The position numbers were made by a program, and so were the translations under genes. Shown here one piece after another: positions 1 through 8,562 of a stretch of 13,599 nucleotides of DNA. Position 1 is the stretch's first letter; every line of letters begins with the position of its first letter. This DNA is from Methanoculleus sp. (GTDB lineage: Archaea > Halobacteriota > Methanomicrobia > Methanomicrobiales > Methanoculleaceae), in the NCBI GenBank assembly GCA_023230425.1, contig JALNXI010000021.1, positions 1-13,599 on the forward strand, read 5' to 3'. The notes below the pieces were generated by a model. That model was not told where the DNA came from. It did not search any database and saw only the letters and a list, made by a program, of their open reading frames with translations.

Positions 1-3000
1 CTGCTGCCGGAATCGGGCGCCTGGGCTGTGGCGATCTGGTCCTGGATGTAGGCGTCCAGCTGGAGGTTGCCGCAGGTGTGGTGGCAGCACGTCACGCCGT
101 GGAGTTCCACCGACTGCTGGAACTCCTCTGCGAGGTGCTGCAGAACTTCGCTATCCGCATCCCAGTAGCCTTTTCGTGCCGTCTCCATCATCCGTGCGAG
201 CATGGACTGGTAGGCATACGGGTTGTCCTTAAAGAATTCGGAGAGGCCAAGGTTGTGCTCGTCCTTCACATAGACGTCAAACACCCTGTTCCAGATATCC
301 GACCCGATGATCTCGGGATTCGTCACGGTCCAGCCCCAGAGGTTCTGCAGGAACTTTCCATCCATATATCTCGCACCTGCATACCCGTGCTCCATCATCC
401 CCTCAATCCATTTCGGGTTGAAATACCGGGCATCGAGTTCTCGCAAGATGAACTCCTTCAACGTTGTCGTCTCCGGTTTGCCTGCAGCCCTGAGGTCGGT
501 GATGAACGTCTCCGGCGCCGTCCCTGTGAGGTAGCGTACGGCAAGGGAGAGCGCCCCGACGTACTGGAAGCAGTCATCGTTATCCACGAGGCCGTAGAGG
601 TTCGAACTCCTGCTGTGCACCGCTGCCTCAACACCGCCGAGGTTTGCACGGAAGAGGTCTGTACCTGGCTCGCCCCACGTGCCAGATCCGTAGACGTAGC
701 CCATCTTGCTGATGAAGAGCTCCGCAAGCTTTGCCTCGTCGGTCCACGTCCCGCTGGCGTCGATCGCGGAGGATAGCCCTGTTCCGTATGCTCCGGGTGC
801 GGACGAGAATATCCGTGCCGTAGAAAGGCTCCGTGCGGTAGCCTCGTCGTAGCCGCCGGCAAGGAGGTGCTGGTAGAGTGCCTCGCTGTGCCGCTTCACG
901 TAGTTAGGGTATTCGCTCTCTTCGGCCTGTGCAGCGAGCCTGACGGCCTCGTCGAGGAGCTCGATCTTGTCCGCGAACGTATCCCGGTACAGTCCCGATG
1001 CGAGGAAGAGCACGTCGATCCTCGGCCGCCCGAGCTCCCCGGATGGAATAAGTTCCAGGCTCTTCACGTTTCCTTTGCTCCAGACGGGCCTCACGCCGAG
1101 CAGGTAAAGGGCTTCCGATTCCGTCACTCCCTCGTGGCGCATCGCCTCACACGCCCAGAGGACGAAGGCCACCTTCTCCGGGTATGCTCCGTCATGCGCA
1201 TCCCGGTACTGCCTGAGCATCTCGTCCGCCATCTGCATGCCCACATTCCACGCTTCCTGTGTCGGCATGGTCCGCGAATCGAAGGAATGGAAGTTGTTGC
1301 CCGTAGGGAGGCTGTGCGGGCTCCTGATCGGATCGCCGCCCGTCTTCGGCGGGGTAAAACCGCCGTCGAGTGCGTTGATGATCGCCGGGATCTCAACGGT
1401 GCAGGCCGCAATATCCCTCTGGTAGCGGATCGCGGTATTCAAATCTGCCGTCACATCGGCAGAGACGCCGCCGAGGATGGATTGCTGTGCCGCCTCCGGT
1501 CCTGTGCCGTTGACAAGCACCTCATGGAGCAGGGCCTCGATGACGGTGCAGTTTCCGTGCGCTGCCGAGAGGCTATGCGGGTCGGGGTAGATCATACCGA
1601 CGTGCTCTTCAAACTCCTCGCCGAGCATCGCCCGGACAAGCGAGACCAGTTCGTCCCCTTCCGGCGGCTCTCCAAGGATATGCAGACCGTACGGGATGAG
1701 CTCGTCGCCAAGTTTGTGGAGGTACTGATGAAGGTCGCTGGTAATGAACGCGGCGAACTCTTCCTCCGACATCGCCTTGATCCCTTCGACCGTGCGATCA
1801 AGGTTATCGCAGACGTTCATCTCCTCACAAAGTCCGGTGATGCTCTTCCTGTACTCCCCCTTCAGCGTCGCATTTACGGTGCCGTAGGCGTGGACCTTCT
1901 CGTGGAGGACCGAGAAGTTGCCGTAGAGTCCTGCCGTGACGATCGGGGGGGTGAGGTGATCCACGATGACCGCATTTCCTCTCCGCTTGGCCTGCGTCCC
2001 CTCTCCGAGCCCGTCCATGATGTAGGGGTAGATGTTCGGGCAGTCCCCGATGAGGAGGGGCGGCCAATCTGTTGCGGAGAGGCCGCGTTCTTTGCCGGGG
2101 AGCCATTCGTGTGTCCCGTGCCTGCCGAAATGGACGATGGCGTCTGCCCCAAATTCGTTCCGGAGCCAGAGGTAGAAGGCGATATACTGGTGGTGGGGCG
2201 GGAGGTCTTTGTCATGGTAGAGTATCTCCTCGTTCTGCAGCCAGCCCCGGGTCGGCTGCGGCGCGAGCAGTACGTTGCCGAAAGATATTGTGGGGATCAC
2301 CAGGTACTCCTTCCCGCCGTTCTGGTAGACCATAATCTCACCCGGCGGCTCGCCCCACTTCTCGATAACCTCATGCTGCCTCTCTGCAGGCAGGCCGTGG
2401 AACCATCCGGCGTAGGTCTCTGCAGGGAGCAAAACGACGTCTCCGTCCTTTACCATACGGTCGAGCTCCCCCGGGGCCCAGGTGCCGACGTTTCTTCCCT
2501 GGAGGAGCATCAGGTCGAGGAGGCCGTCTTCGTCCGGGACCTCGCCGGCTACCGAGTAGCCCTCCGCCTTCATGGCGTTGAGGAGGTTCGTGAGGCTCGG
2601 CACGATATCAAGGTAACTTGCGCCGAGGTTGTTCTTCCCTCCTCCGTGGTTGTAGTAGATGACGGCGATGCGCTTGTCGGGGTTTGCAGTATGCCGGAGC
2701 TTCCCGAGTGCCAGAACCCTGTCGGCGAGCCACGCAACCTGCTCGTCGACGGGTGTGATCGGGCGAAACCCGATCGCTTCTGTCTCGGGGTCGATTTCCC
2801 TCCCGGCGGTCCAGATGAACTCTGTCTGGCCGTCAAGTTCGGGCATCGCGATCGAGTAACCGATCTTTGAAGTGGTGATGCCGTCGGTGCCTTCCGCCCA
2901 CTCTTCAGGGGTCTTTGAGTAATCAACAAGTGCGTTGATGATCGGGATGTTGTAGGCTGCCAGTTCCGCAATTCCCCGTTCGGGGTTCTCACCGGACCCG

Positions 3001-4445
3001 TAAAACCTGAAGCACCGGATATTGACGATGGCGTCGATGACCGGCGTCCCGTTCCTGACGAAGAACCGGTCGATCACGTGAGGGTTTTTATAATCGAGGA
3101 AGACCGGGAGGATGTTCGCTCCCCTGGCTTCAAATGCTCTCATGATAGCGTCATCACCGCGAAGATCGCCGGAACGGTAGTGGCTGTCATAGAAGATGAT
3201 GCCGATGGTCGGTTTTGCCGGATCATACATGGAGTACCACGCCAGGTAGTCGTCCAGGTTCTCAAACAGTTCCCCGGTGTCGGGATGGTAGATGCATTCC
3301 CGTGGGATGATGATCGGATCCTTCACCGGAACGTCGGCCCCGCATAACCTGGCACTAATGTAGTCGATCAGCCTGAGCGCATTCTCGGGACAGTTGTTGT
3401 CCCAGTAGGTCTCCACTGCCGGGTGGGCGGTCATATCGACGGTTCCGAGGGATTCATGCGTCCCTCCATGAAGGACCATTATCGGAATCCCGAGGGCAGT
3501 GGCGTCCTTTACCGCCGGTTCGATGATATCTATTCCGGCCCCGAACATCTCAAGAAAGATAAGGTCATAGCCGGTGAGGTTGAGATCGGCAGGCAGGTTC
3601 TTTGAGGGATAGACCGTGACGTTTGCAGTGCTCTTCTCAGCTGCATCGATGTACATCGGGACATAACTCTCTCCACCGATGATCATGACGATCCTGATCG
3701 CCTCTTGTGGTGATTGTGGAGGGTCCACGGGTGTTGAGTTCCCGAAGCAGGTGTTGTCGATATACAGGAGCATGTTCAGGATATTACCGTCACCCCCGTA
3801 CTGCCAGTATCGGCTGATGTTCTGGTCCGCAGGCGTACCGAATGTAGTATCCGGGGAAGGGCCGTAGAGGATGATCGTTGCGTTCTCACCGGCTGTGCCG
3901 TTGATACGGGCAGCGGTCTCATTGCCGATGGACGCTGCAAAGATAAGCGGTTCCCCGGAGAAATCGTGCAGGATCGCTTCTTCTTCAGAGAAGAGAGAGA
4001 CGTTCAACGGGACGCTCCCGGTCACGTTGGTGATCGCTGCCCTCCTCTGGCTGTCGCCCGTGACGATTGCGATCCTGTTCTCCACAGCGGCCTCCCGCAC
4101 TGTTTCGGTCGTGTTCCCTTCACCAGCGGGAGTTCCGGAGTCCCCCAACGGGAGCGGGTCGCCGGCGGTTGCTGTCGGGGTCCCCGTTGCGTTCCCGGAT
4201 TCGTCAGGGAGTGGCGTCTCCTCCCCCTCTTCAGGGGCTGCAGGCTCCTCTGTTCCGGCCGCTTCCGGCATCGAAGGACTTTCAACCGGGTTCCGGGTAT
4301 CCAGCCCGTTCGTTCCATTCTCCGAAACTTCTCCGCTCCCGGCCGGGTCCGCGGCGCCTTCACCCGCCGCAGGCGCGACCAGGAGCAGCGTGATCATAAT
4401 CAGCGCACATAACCAGTACAGGTTGCTTTCTTTCGTAACTCTCAT
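1..4445 (-). CDS. Secreted CobN-like large chelatase-family protein (3' end beyond window)
   Basis: One open frame of 1481 codons runs from the ATG at 4445 off the left edge, so the C-terminus is missing. It belongs to the CobN / magnesium chelatase H family (large subunits that bind the tetrapyrrole and metal). Key motifs: HFGRHGTHEWLPGK at residues 772-785, IGDCPNIYPY about 799-808, EGTQAKRR at 815-822, and a late CCHHTCGN at 1453-1460. Unlike cytoplasmic CobN it starts with a signal peptide (basic start, hydrophobic residues about 9-26, likely cut near AAG at 26-28), then a Pro/Glu/Thr/Gly-rich linker to about residue 125. About 12 N-X-S/T sequons lie in the first 310 residues and about 17 in all, which suggests export and glycosylation. 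GAGG lies 7 nt before the ATG. It lies downstream of DUF2162, ExbB-like and DUF2149 genes on the same strand. I infer a surface protein handling a cobalt/nickel tetrapyrrole or metal; substrate unknown. True cobaltochelatase activity is doubtful at this location. Confidence 0.9.
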   Translation of the reverse strand, partial: MRVTKESNLYWLCALIMITLLLVAPAAGEGAADPAGSGEVSENGTNGLDTRNPVESPSMPEAAGTEEPAAPEEGEETPLPDESGNATGTPTATAGDPLPLGDSGTPAGEGNTTETVREAAVENRIAIVTGDSQRRAAITNVTGSVPLNVSLFSEEEAILHDFSGEPLIFAASIGNETAARINGTAGENATIILYGPSPDTTFGTPADQNISRYWQYGGDGNILNMLLYIDNTCFGNSTPVDPPQSPQEAIRIVMIIGGESYVPMYIDAAEKSTANVTVYPSKNLPADLNLTGYDLIFLEMFGAGIDIIEPAVKDATALGIPIMVLHGGTHESLGTVDMTAHPAVETYWDNNCPENALRLIDYISARLCGADVPVKDPIIIPRECIYHPDTGELFENLDDYLAWYSMYDPAKPTIGIIFYDSHYRSGDLRGDDAIMRAFEARGANILPVFLDYKNPHVIDRFFVRNGTPVIDAIVNIRCFRFYGSGENPERGIAELAAYNIPIINALVDYSKTPEEWAEGTDGITTSKIGYSIAMPELDGQTEFIWTAGREIDPETEAIGFRPITPVDEQVAWLADRVLALGKLRHTANPDKRIAVIYYNHGGGKNNLGASYLDIVPSLTNLLNAMKAEGYSVAGEVPDEDGLLDLMLLQGRNVGTWAPGELDRMVKDGDVVLLPAETYAGWFHGLPAERQHEVIEKWGEPPGEIMVYQNGGKEYLVIPTISFGNVLLAPQPTRGWLQNEEILYHDKDLPPHHQYIAFYLWLRNEFGADAIVHFGRHGTHEWLPGKERGLSATDWPPLLIGDCPNIYPYIMDGLGEGTQAKRRGNAVIVDHLTPPIVTAGLYGNFSVLHEKVHAYGTVNATLKGEYRKSITGLCEEMNVCDNLDRTVEGIKAMSEEEFAAFITSDLHQYLHKLGDELIPYGLHILGEPPEGDELVSLVRAMLGEEFEEHVGMIYPDPHSLSAAHGNCTVIEALLHEVLVNGTGPEAAQQSILGGVSADVTADLNTAIRYQRDIAACTVEIPAIINALDGGFTPPKTGGDPIRSPHSLPTGNNFHSFDSRTMPTQEAWNVGMQMADEMLRQYRDAHDGAYPEKVAFVLWACEAMRHEGVTESEALYLLGVRPVWSKGNVKSLELIPSGELGRPRIDVLFLASGLYRDTFADKIELLDEAVRLAAQAEESEYPNYVKRHSEALYQHLLAGGYDEATARSLSTARIFSSAPGAYGTGLSSAIDASGTWTDEAKLAELFISKMGYVYGSGTWGEPGTDLFRANLGGVEAAVHSRSSNLYGLVDNDDCFQYVGALSLAVRYLTGTAPETFITDLRAAGKPETTTLKEFILRELDARYFNPKWIEGMMEHGYAGARYMDGKFLQNLWGWTVTNPEIIGSDIWNRVFDVYVKDEHNLGLSEFFKDNPYAYQSMLARMMETARKGYWDADSEVLQHLAEEFQQSVELHGVTCCHHTCGNLQLDAYIQDQIATAQAPDSGS

Positions 4446-4493
4446 ACGTTAGCCTCTTTTCCTCCCGGAGCCGCCTGCTGCGGCCGGGCATTT

Positions 4494-4510
4494 ACTAAAT
4501 ATATTTTTAG
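4494..4510 (-). promoter_or_regulatory. TATA-type promoter of the CobN-like gene
   Basis: On the minus strand the AT-rich box CTAAAAATATATTTAGT stands out in a GC-rich genome. Its centre is about 58 nt before the ATG at 4445. With the usual archaeal spacing, transcription would start near 4477, giving a leader of about 30 nt that contains GGGAGG (4466-4461) and GAGG (4456-4453). This implies that the CobN-like gene can be transcribed apart from the upstream trio. Confidence 0.6.
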
Positions 4511-4527
4511 ATAGATCAAGTACGCTT

Positions 4528-4541
4528 GCTTATTAATAAGC
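4528..4541. promoter_or_regulatory. 14-bp perfect palindrome upstream of the CobN-like promoter, possible operator
   Basis: GCTTATTAATAAGC is a perfect 14-bp palindrome. It ends about 18 bp upstream of the TATA-type box at 4494-4510, a position suited to a transcription regulator. No regulator family is recognised from the half-site. AT-rich palindromes can arise by chance, so the operator role is an inference. Confidence 0.35.
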
Positions 4542-4579
4542 GTTACGGCTTCGGGCGGTAGAAGAGGCCCATTTAGGGT

Positions 4580-4585
4580 AAAAAA
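4580..4585 (-). terminator. Oligo-T transcription stop after the DUF2149 gene
   Basis: A run of six T on the minus strand (CTCTTTTTTACC) begins 3 nt after the TAA of the DUF2149 gene at 4589. Archaeal termination typically occurs at such U-rich stretches. No strong stem-loop precedes it. It probably separates the three-gene unit from the CobN-like gene, which has its own promoter. Confidence 0.45.
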
Positions 4586-4588
4586 GAG

Positions 4589-4930
4589 TTATTTATCTTC
4601 GTTTCCATCATCGGGGACGTAGATGATCTCGCCGTTCTCCAGGCGGTACGCCGTGCCCATACGGCTGCCCTGGCCTCCGGCGAGCTTCTCGGTCATGTTC
4701 AGCACCTTGAGCGTCTTTCCTTCCTTGATGATGATCTGCATATTCGGCTGCCCCGGGTTTTTCACGACCGTGATCTCCGATTCGTCGTCAAGGAGCTCGG
4801 GAATGCTGTAGGAGACGACGAGCATGACCAGGAGAGCGACGGCAAAGACCATGGCGACGTCAAAGAGGTTGGCGACGCCGGAGAGGGGATCCTCGTCCTC
4901 GTCGTCGAGGATGATGCGACGTCTTCTCAT
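4589..4930 (-). CDS. DUF2149 membrane protein, ExbD/TolR-like layout
   Basis: A 113-residue protein. The ATG at 4930 is chosen over an upstream ATG at 4981 because it overlaps the stop of the ExbB-like gene as ATGA (4930-4927), follows GGTGG, and gives the acidic start MRRRRIILDDEDEDP. Layout: short charged cytoplasmic N-terminus, one membrane helix (about residues 20-42) and an outer domain ending in GSRMGTAYRLENGEIIYVP, which I recognise as the DUF2149 signature. The helix begins with NLFDVAMVF, placing an Asp at residue 24. ExbD, TolR and MotB carry a comparable essential Asp at the start of their single helix. Together with the adjoining ExbB-like gene this suggests the rotor/stator partner of an ion-driven motor. 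The family has no established function; the ExbD analogy is my inference from topology, Asp position and context. Confidence 0.85.
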   Translation of the reverse strand: MRRRRIILDDEDEDPLSGVANLFDVAMVFAVALLVMLVVSYSIPELLDDESEITVVKNPGQPNMQIIIKEGKTLKVLNMTEKLAGGQGSRMGTAYRLENGEIIYVPDDGNEDK

Positions 4931-5547
4931 GCCACCATCCTCGCCACGTATTCCATGTCGCTTAAGTCCTGCACGTACCACCGGCGCTTCGTCAGCATGA
5001 TGGCATAGGCGATGCCCCCGGCAAACAGACCAAGCACGGTCGTGCTGAATGCGATGACCAGATTGGATGCCAGCGCCTCGACGTTCCCTGCCGAGAGGCC
5101 CATCAGTGCGGGGCCGAGGGGTATCAGCGTTCCCATGAGCCCGAGCATGGGGGCTGTCCGTGTCAGGATCTTGAGCAGCTCCAGTTCAGCCGCAATGCGT
5201 ATCTCGTAGTCCTGGAGGAGTTTTTCTTACTCGATTGAAAACCGATCGCCACCGAGAAACTTCGCAAGGTCGCCGATGAACGATCTGAGGAGAGGGTTTG
5301 ATCCTGATGCCGCCATCGCCCCTGTGGCTTCACCATACGATTGGGCCTCGATAAGCGCTCGGGTCTCCCGGCACCCGGCCCTGAGCCGCCCGGGATCCCG
5401 CGTTCTTCCCGAGTACTCGGATATGAACTGGCCGAGGGCTGCCAGTGTCCAGACGACGAAGACGAGGAGCAGGATGATTACGGGATAGAGCAGCGCCCCG
5501 GATATGGTGAACATGGTCTCCATGATCAATGCTGATGGATCCATCAT
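4927..5547 (-). pseudogene. MotA/TolQ/ExbB-family channel, interrupted by an in-frame TAA
   Basis: Codons 1-106 (5547-5230) encode the first membrane helix (about residues 14-40, FTISGALLYPVIILLLVFVV) and part of the cytoplasmic segment, ending in DRFSIE. Codon 107 is TAA (5229-5227). The same frame then continues for 99 codons: EKLLQDYEIRIAAELELLKI, then TRTAPMLGLMGTLIPLGPAL (the classic ExbB/TolQ motif), a second membrane segment, and VA-TGA at 4927. Since the frame is unbroken, the cause is one stop codon and not a shift. It may be a genuine nonsense mutation, a sequencing error or a split gene; no good start codon with a ribosome site exists between the TAA and the ATG at 5148. The start overlaps the DUF2162 stop (ATGA at 5547-5544); AGGAGG at 5556-5551 suits the second ATG at 5544 slightly better. 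An intact protein would be about 205 residues, normal for the family. Confidence 0.85.
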
Positions 5548-6263
5548 CTCCCTCCTGGACGCGTTGCTGCATGCCGTAATCTGTCGGCAAGCGCCCCGAG
5601 CAGGATCAGGGCAGCCATCAGGCCGAATGCGGCGAGCATGCCGGTCGGATCGGTTGCGGTGCTGAATGCCGGCGCACTCTGCGCCTGAAGGTAAGCCGGG
5701 ACAACGAGAAGGCAGAGCAGGTAGAAGAGGCCGAGAAACAGCATGACGTTACCCAGGGTGGACGGGTTTTTCGTGCCGGTCTTTGTTGTGATCCAGCTCG
5801 TGCCTGCTCCCCCTCCGATAATTCCTGCAAAGAATATACCCCCGGCGACGGCGCCCGCCGTTATGCCGCTCACCCCGGCGGTCTCGGTGAAGAAGAGGCA
5901 CGCAAGAAACGTTGCAGCAAGGCATGCCGGGCAGGGAAGCGACATCAGGAGAAATGTCCGGCGCGATATATCCTTCCGGTCCGACAGCCATGTCTTCTTC
6001 GTCTCGATCCCGAAATAGACGAGCGCGAGCCCGATAATGAGGTGCATGATAAGGCCGAGCCCGACGATCTGTTCCGTCAGGGTGAGCGGGACACTGCCCA
6101 CGACCGCCCCTATGATGAGCGCCGCGAGCGCGTACACTGATGCAAAGCAGAGCATCTCGCGTATCCGCAGTCCCGAAAGTCCGCACCCAACCCCGCTCTT
6201 CAATGCCAGAAGGGCGGTGCCGCCGAAGATGCCGGCGGTGAGAACGTTGACAAAGTTACTCAT
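5544..6263 (-). CDS. DUF2162 family predicted membrane transporter
   Basis: A 239-residue polytopic protein with about six or seven hydrophobic segments: about 5-25, 37-58, 67-87, 104-126, 131-153, 172-192 and 207-227. It looks like DUF2162, an archaeal family annotated only as a predicted transporter. A CPAC motif (Cys111, Cys114) sits at the start of a hydrophobic segment in SLPCPACLAATFLACLFF, with a further Cys at 27 (GCGLSG). Paired Cys-Pro motifs inside a membrane occur in metal transporters and in CcdA/DsbD-type thiol carriers, so either metal passage or redox supply is possible. It is the first gene of its unit: the ATG at 6263 follows a TATA-like sequence about 30 nt upstream, so the leader is very short or absent. 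Its last codons contain the Shine-Dalgarno sequence of the next gene. Family assignment is from recalled sequence character; the function is inferred. Confidence 0.8.
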   Translation of the reverse strand: MSNFVNVLTAGIFGGTALLALKSGVGCGLSGLRIREMLCFASVYALAALIIGAVVGSVPLTLTEQIVGLGLIMHLIIGLALVYFGIETKKTWLSDRKDISRRTFLLMSLPCPACLAATFLACLFFTETAGVSGITAGAVAGGIFFAGIIGGGAGTSWITTKTGTKNPSTLGNVMLFLGLFYLLCLLVVPAYLQAQSAPAFSTATDPTGMLAAFGLMAALILLGALADRLRHAATRPGGR

Positions 6264-6286
6264 AATTATTTAAGTTTGCGCAACTA

Positions 6287-6300
6287 CACTTTATAAAGTG
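6287..6300 (-). promoter_or_regulatory. Promoter of the DUF2162 unit, TATA box inside a 14-bp palindrome
   Basis: CACTTTATAAAGTG is a perfect 14-bp palindrome containing TTTATAAA, centred about 30 nt before the ATG at 6263. That matches a TATA box for a leaderless or near-leaderless transcript. An 8-bp palindrome TTGCGCAA (6276-6283) lies between it and the start codon. A protein binding either palindrome would block transcription initiation. Confidence 0.55.
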
Positions 6301-6344
6301 GGCGGATTTGGATCTAAAACTGTAGCCCGTCGTCCTGCAAATTG

Positions 6345-6372
6345 GGCATACAATTCCGTACCTGCTTATGCC
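6345..6372. repeat. Inverted repeat with 6-bp arms and a 16-bp spacer
   Basis: GGCATA (6345-6350) and TATGCC (6367-6372) are exact reverse complements separated by 16 bp. The dyad lies about 80-110 nt upstream of the DUF2162 start. The 6-16-6 spacing equals that of the bacterial NikR operator, but the half-site letters differ, so it may be coincidence. Confidence 0.3.
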
Positions 6373-6389
6373 GGGTGATGTAGCAGTAC

Positions 6390-6424
6390 AACCGCGCCCG
6401 CCCGAATACCACCCGGGCGCGGTT
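6390..6424 (-). terminator. GC-rich stem-loop after hppA
   Basis: AACCGCGCCCG (6390-6400) pairs perfectly with CGGGCGCGGTT (6414-6424), an 11-bp stem with a 13-nt loop. It begins 23 nt after the hppA stop on the minus strand, and a T-rich stretch (CTTCTTTTTCTGG) lies between the stop and the stem. It probably marks or protects the 3' end of the hppA transcript and insulates the DUF2162 unit downstream. No T-run follows the stem, so it is not a classic bacterial-type terminator. Confidence 0.5.
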
Positions 6425-6447
6425 TGCCAGAAAAAGAAGGATTGAAA

Positions 6448-8472
<2,025 letters not shown>

Positions 8473-8519
8473 CTCTCTGCATTCCTCCGATAGAGTACCA
8501 TATACAAAGGGATTCAACA

Positions 8520-8531
8520 TTTTTAAATATG
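8520..8531 (-). promoter_or_regulatory. TATA-type promoter of hppA
   Basis: The minus strand reads ACATATTTAAAAATG around this point, an AT-rich box in the 90-nt gap between the polymerase D gene and hppA. With normal archaeal spacing, transcription starts near 8500 and the leader of about 28 nt contains GGAGG. This supports the start at 8472 and independent transcription of hppA. Confidence 0.55.
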
Positions 8532-8562
8532 TGGAAAGCATCCGGGGAAACTTAGTGAATGT

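Noticed and set aside
867..2870. Long plus-strand open frame of 667 codons
   Set aside because: It lies antisense to the CobN-like gene, whose minus-strand frame is continuous and carries the family motifs. The plus-strand translation has no recognisable domain; it is a by-product of GC-rich codon use.
1..4445. Standard annotation of the large gene as aerobic cobaltochelatase subunit of cobalamin synthesis
   Set aside because: The signal peptide, the sequon-rich linker and the ExbB/DUF2149 neighbours do not fit a cytoplasmic cobalt-insertion enzyme. The family resemblance is kept, but not the specific activity.
5227..5229. Stop codon recoding (pyrrolysine or selenocysteine) in the ExbB-like gene
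   Set aside because: The codon is TAA, whereas the known archaeal recodings use TAG and TGA. No recoding signal was recognised nearby.
6368..6445. 25-residue plus-strand open frame in the gap between DUF2162 and hppA
   Set aside because: It spans the perfect hppA 3' stem-loop, lacks a ribosome site and has no coding character.
8473..8541. Upstream ATG that would lengthen the pyrophosphatase by 23 residues
   Set aside because: That ATG lies upstream of the likely TATA box (8520-8531), so it would not be in the transcript, and the added residues are not typical of the family. The ATG at 8472 follows GGAGG.
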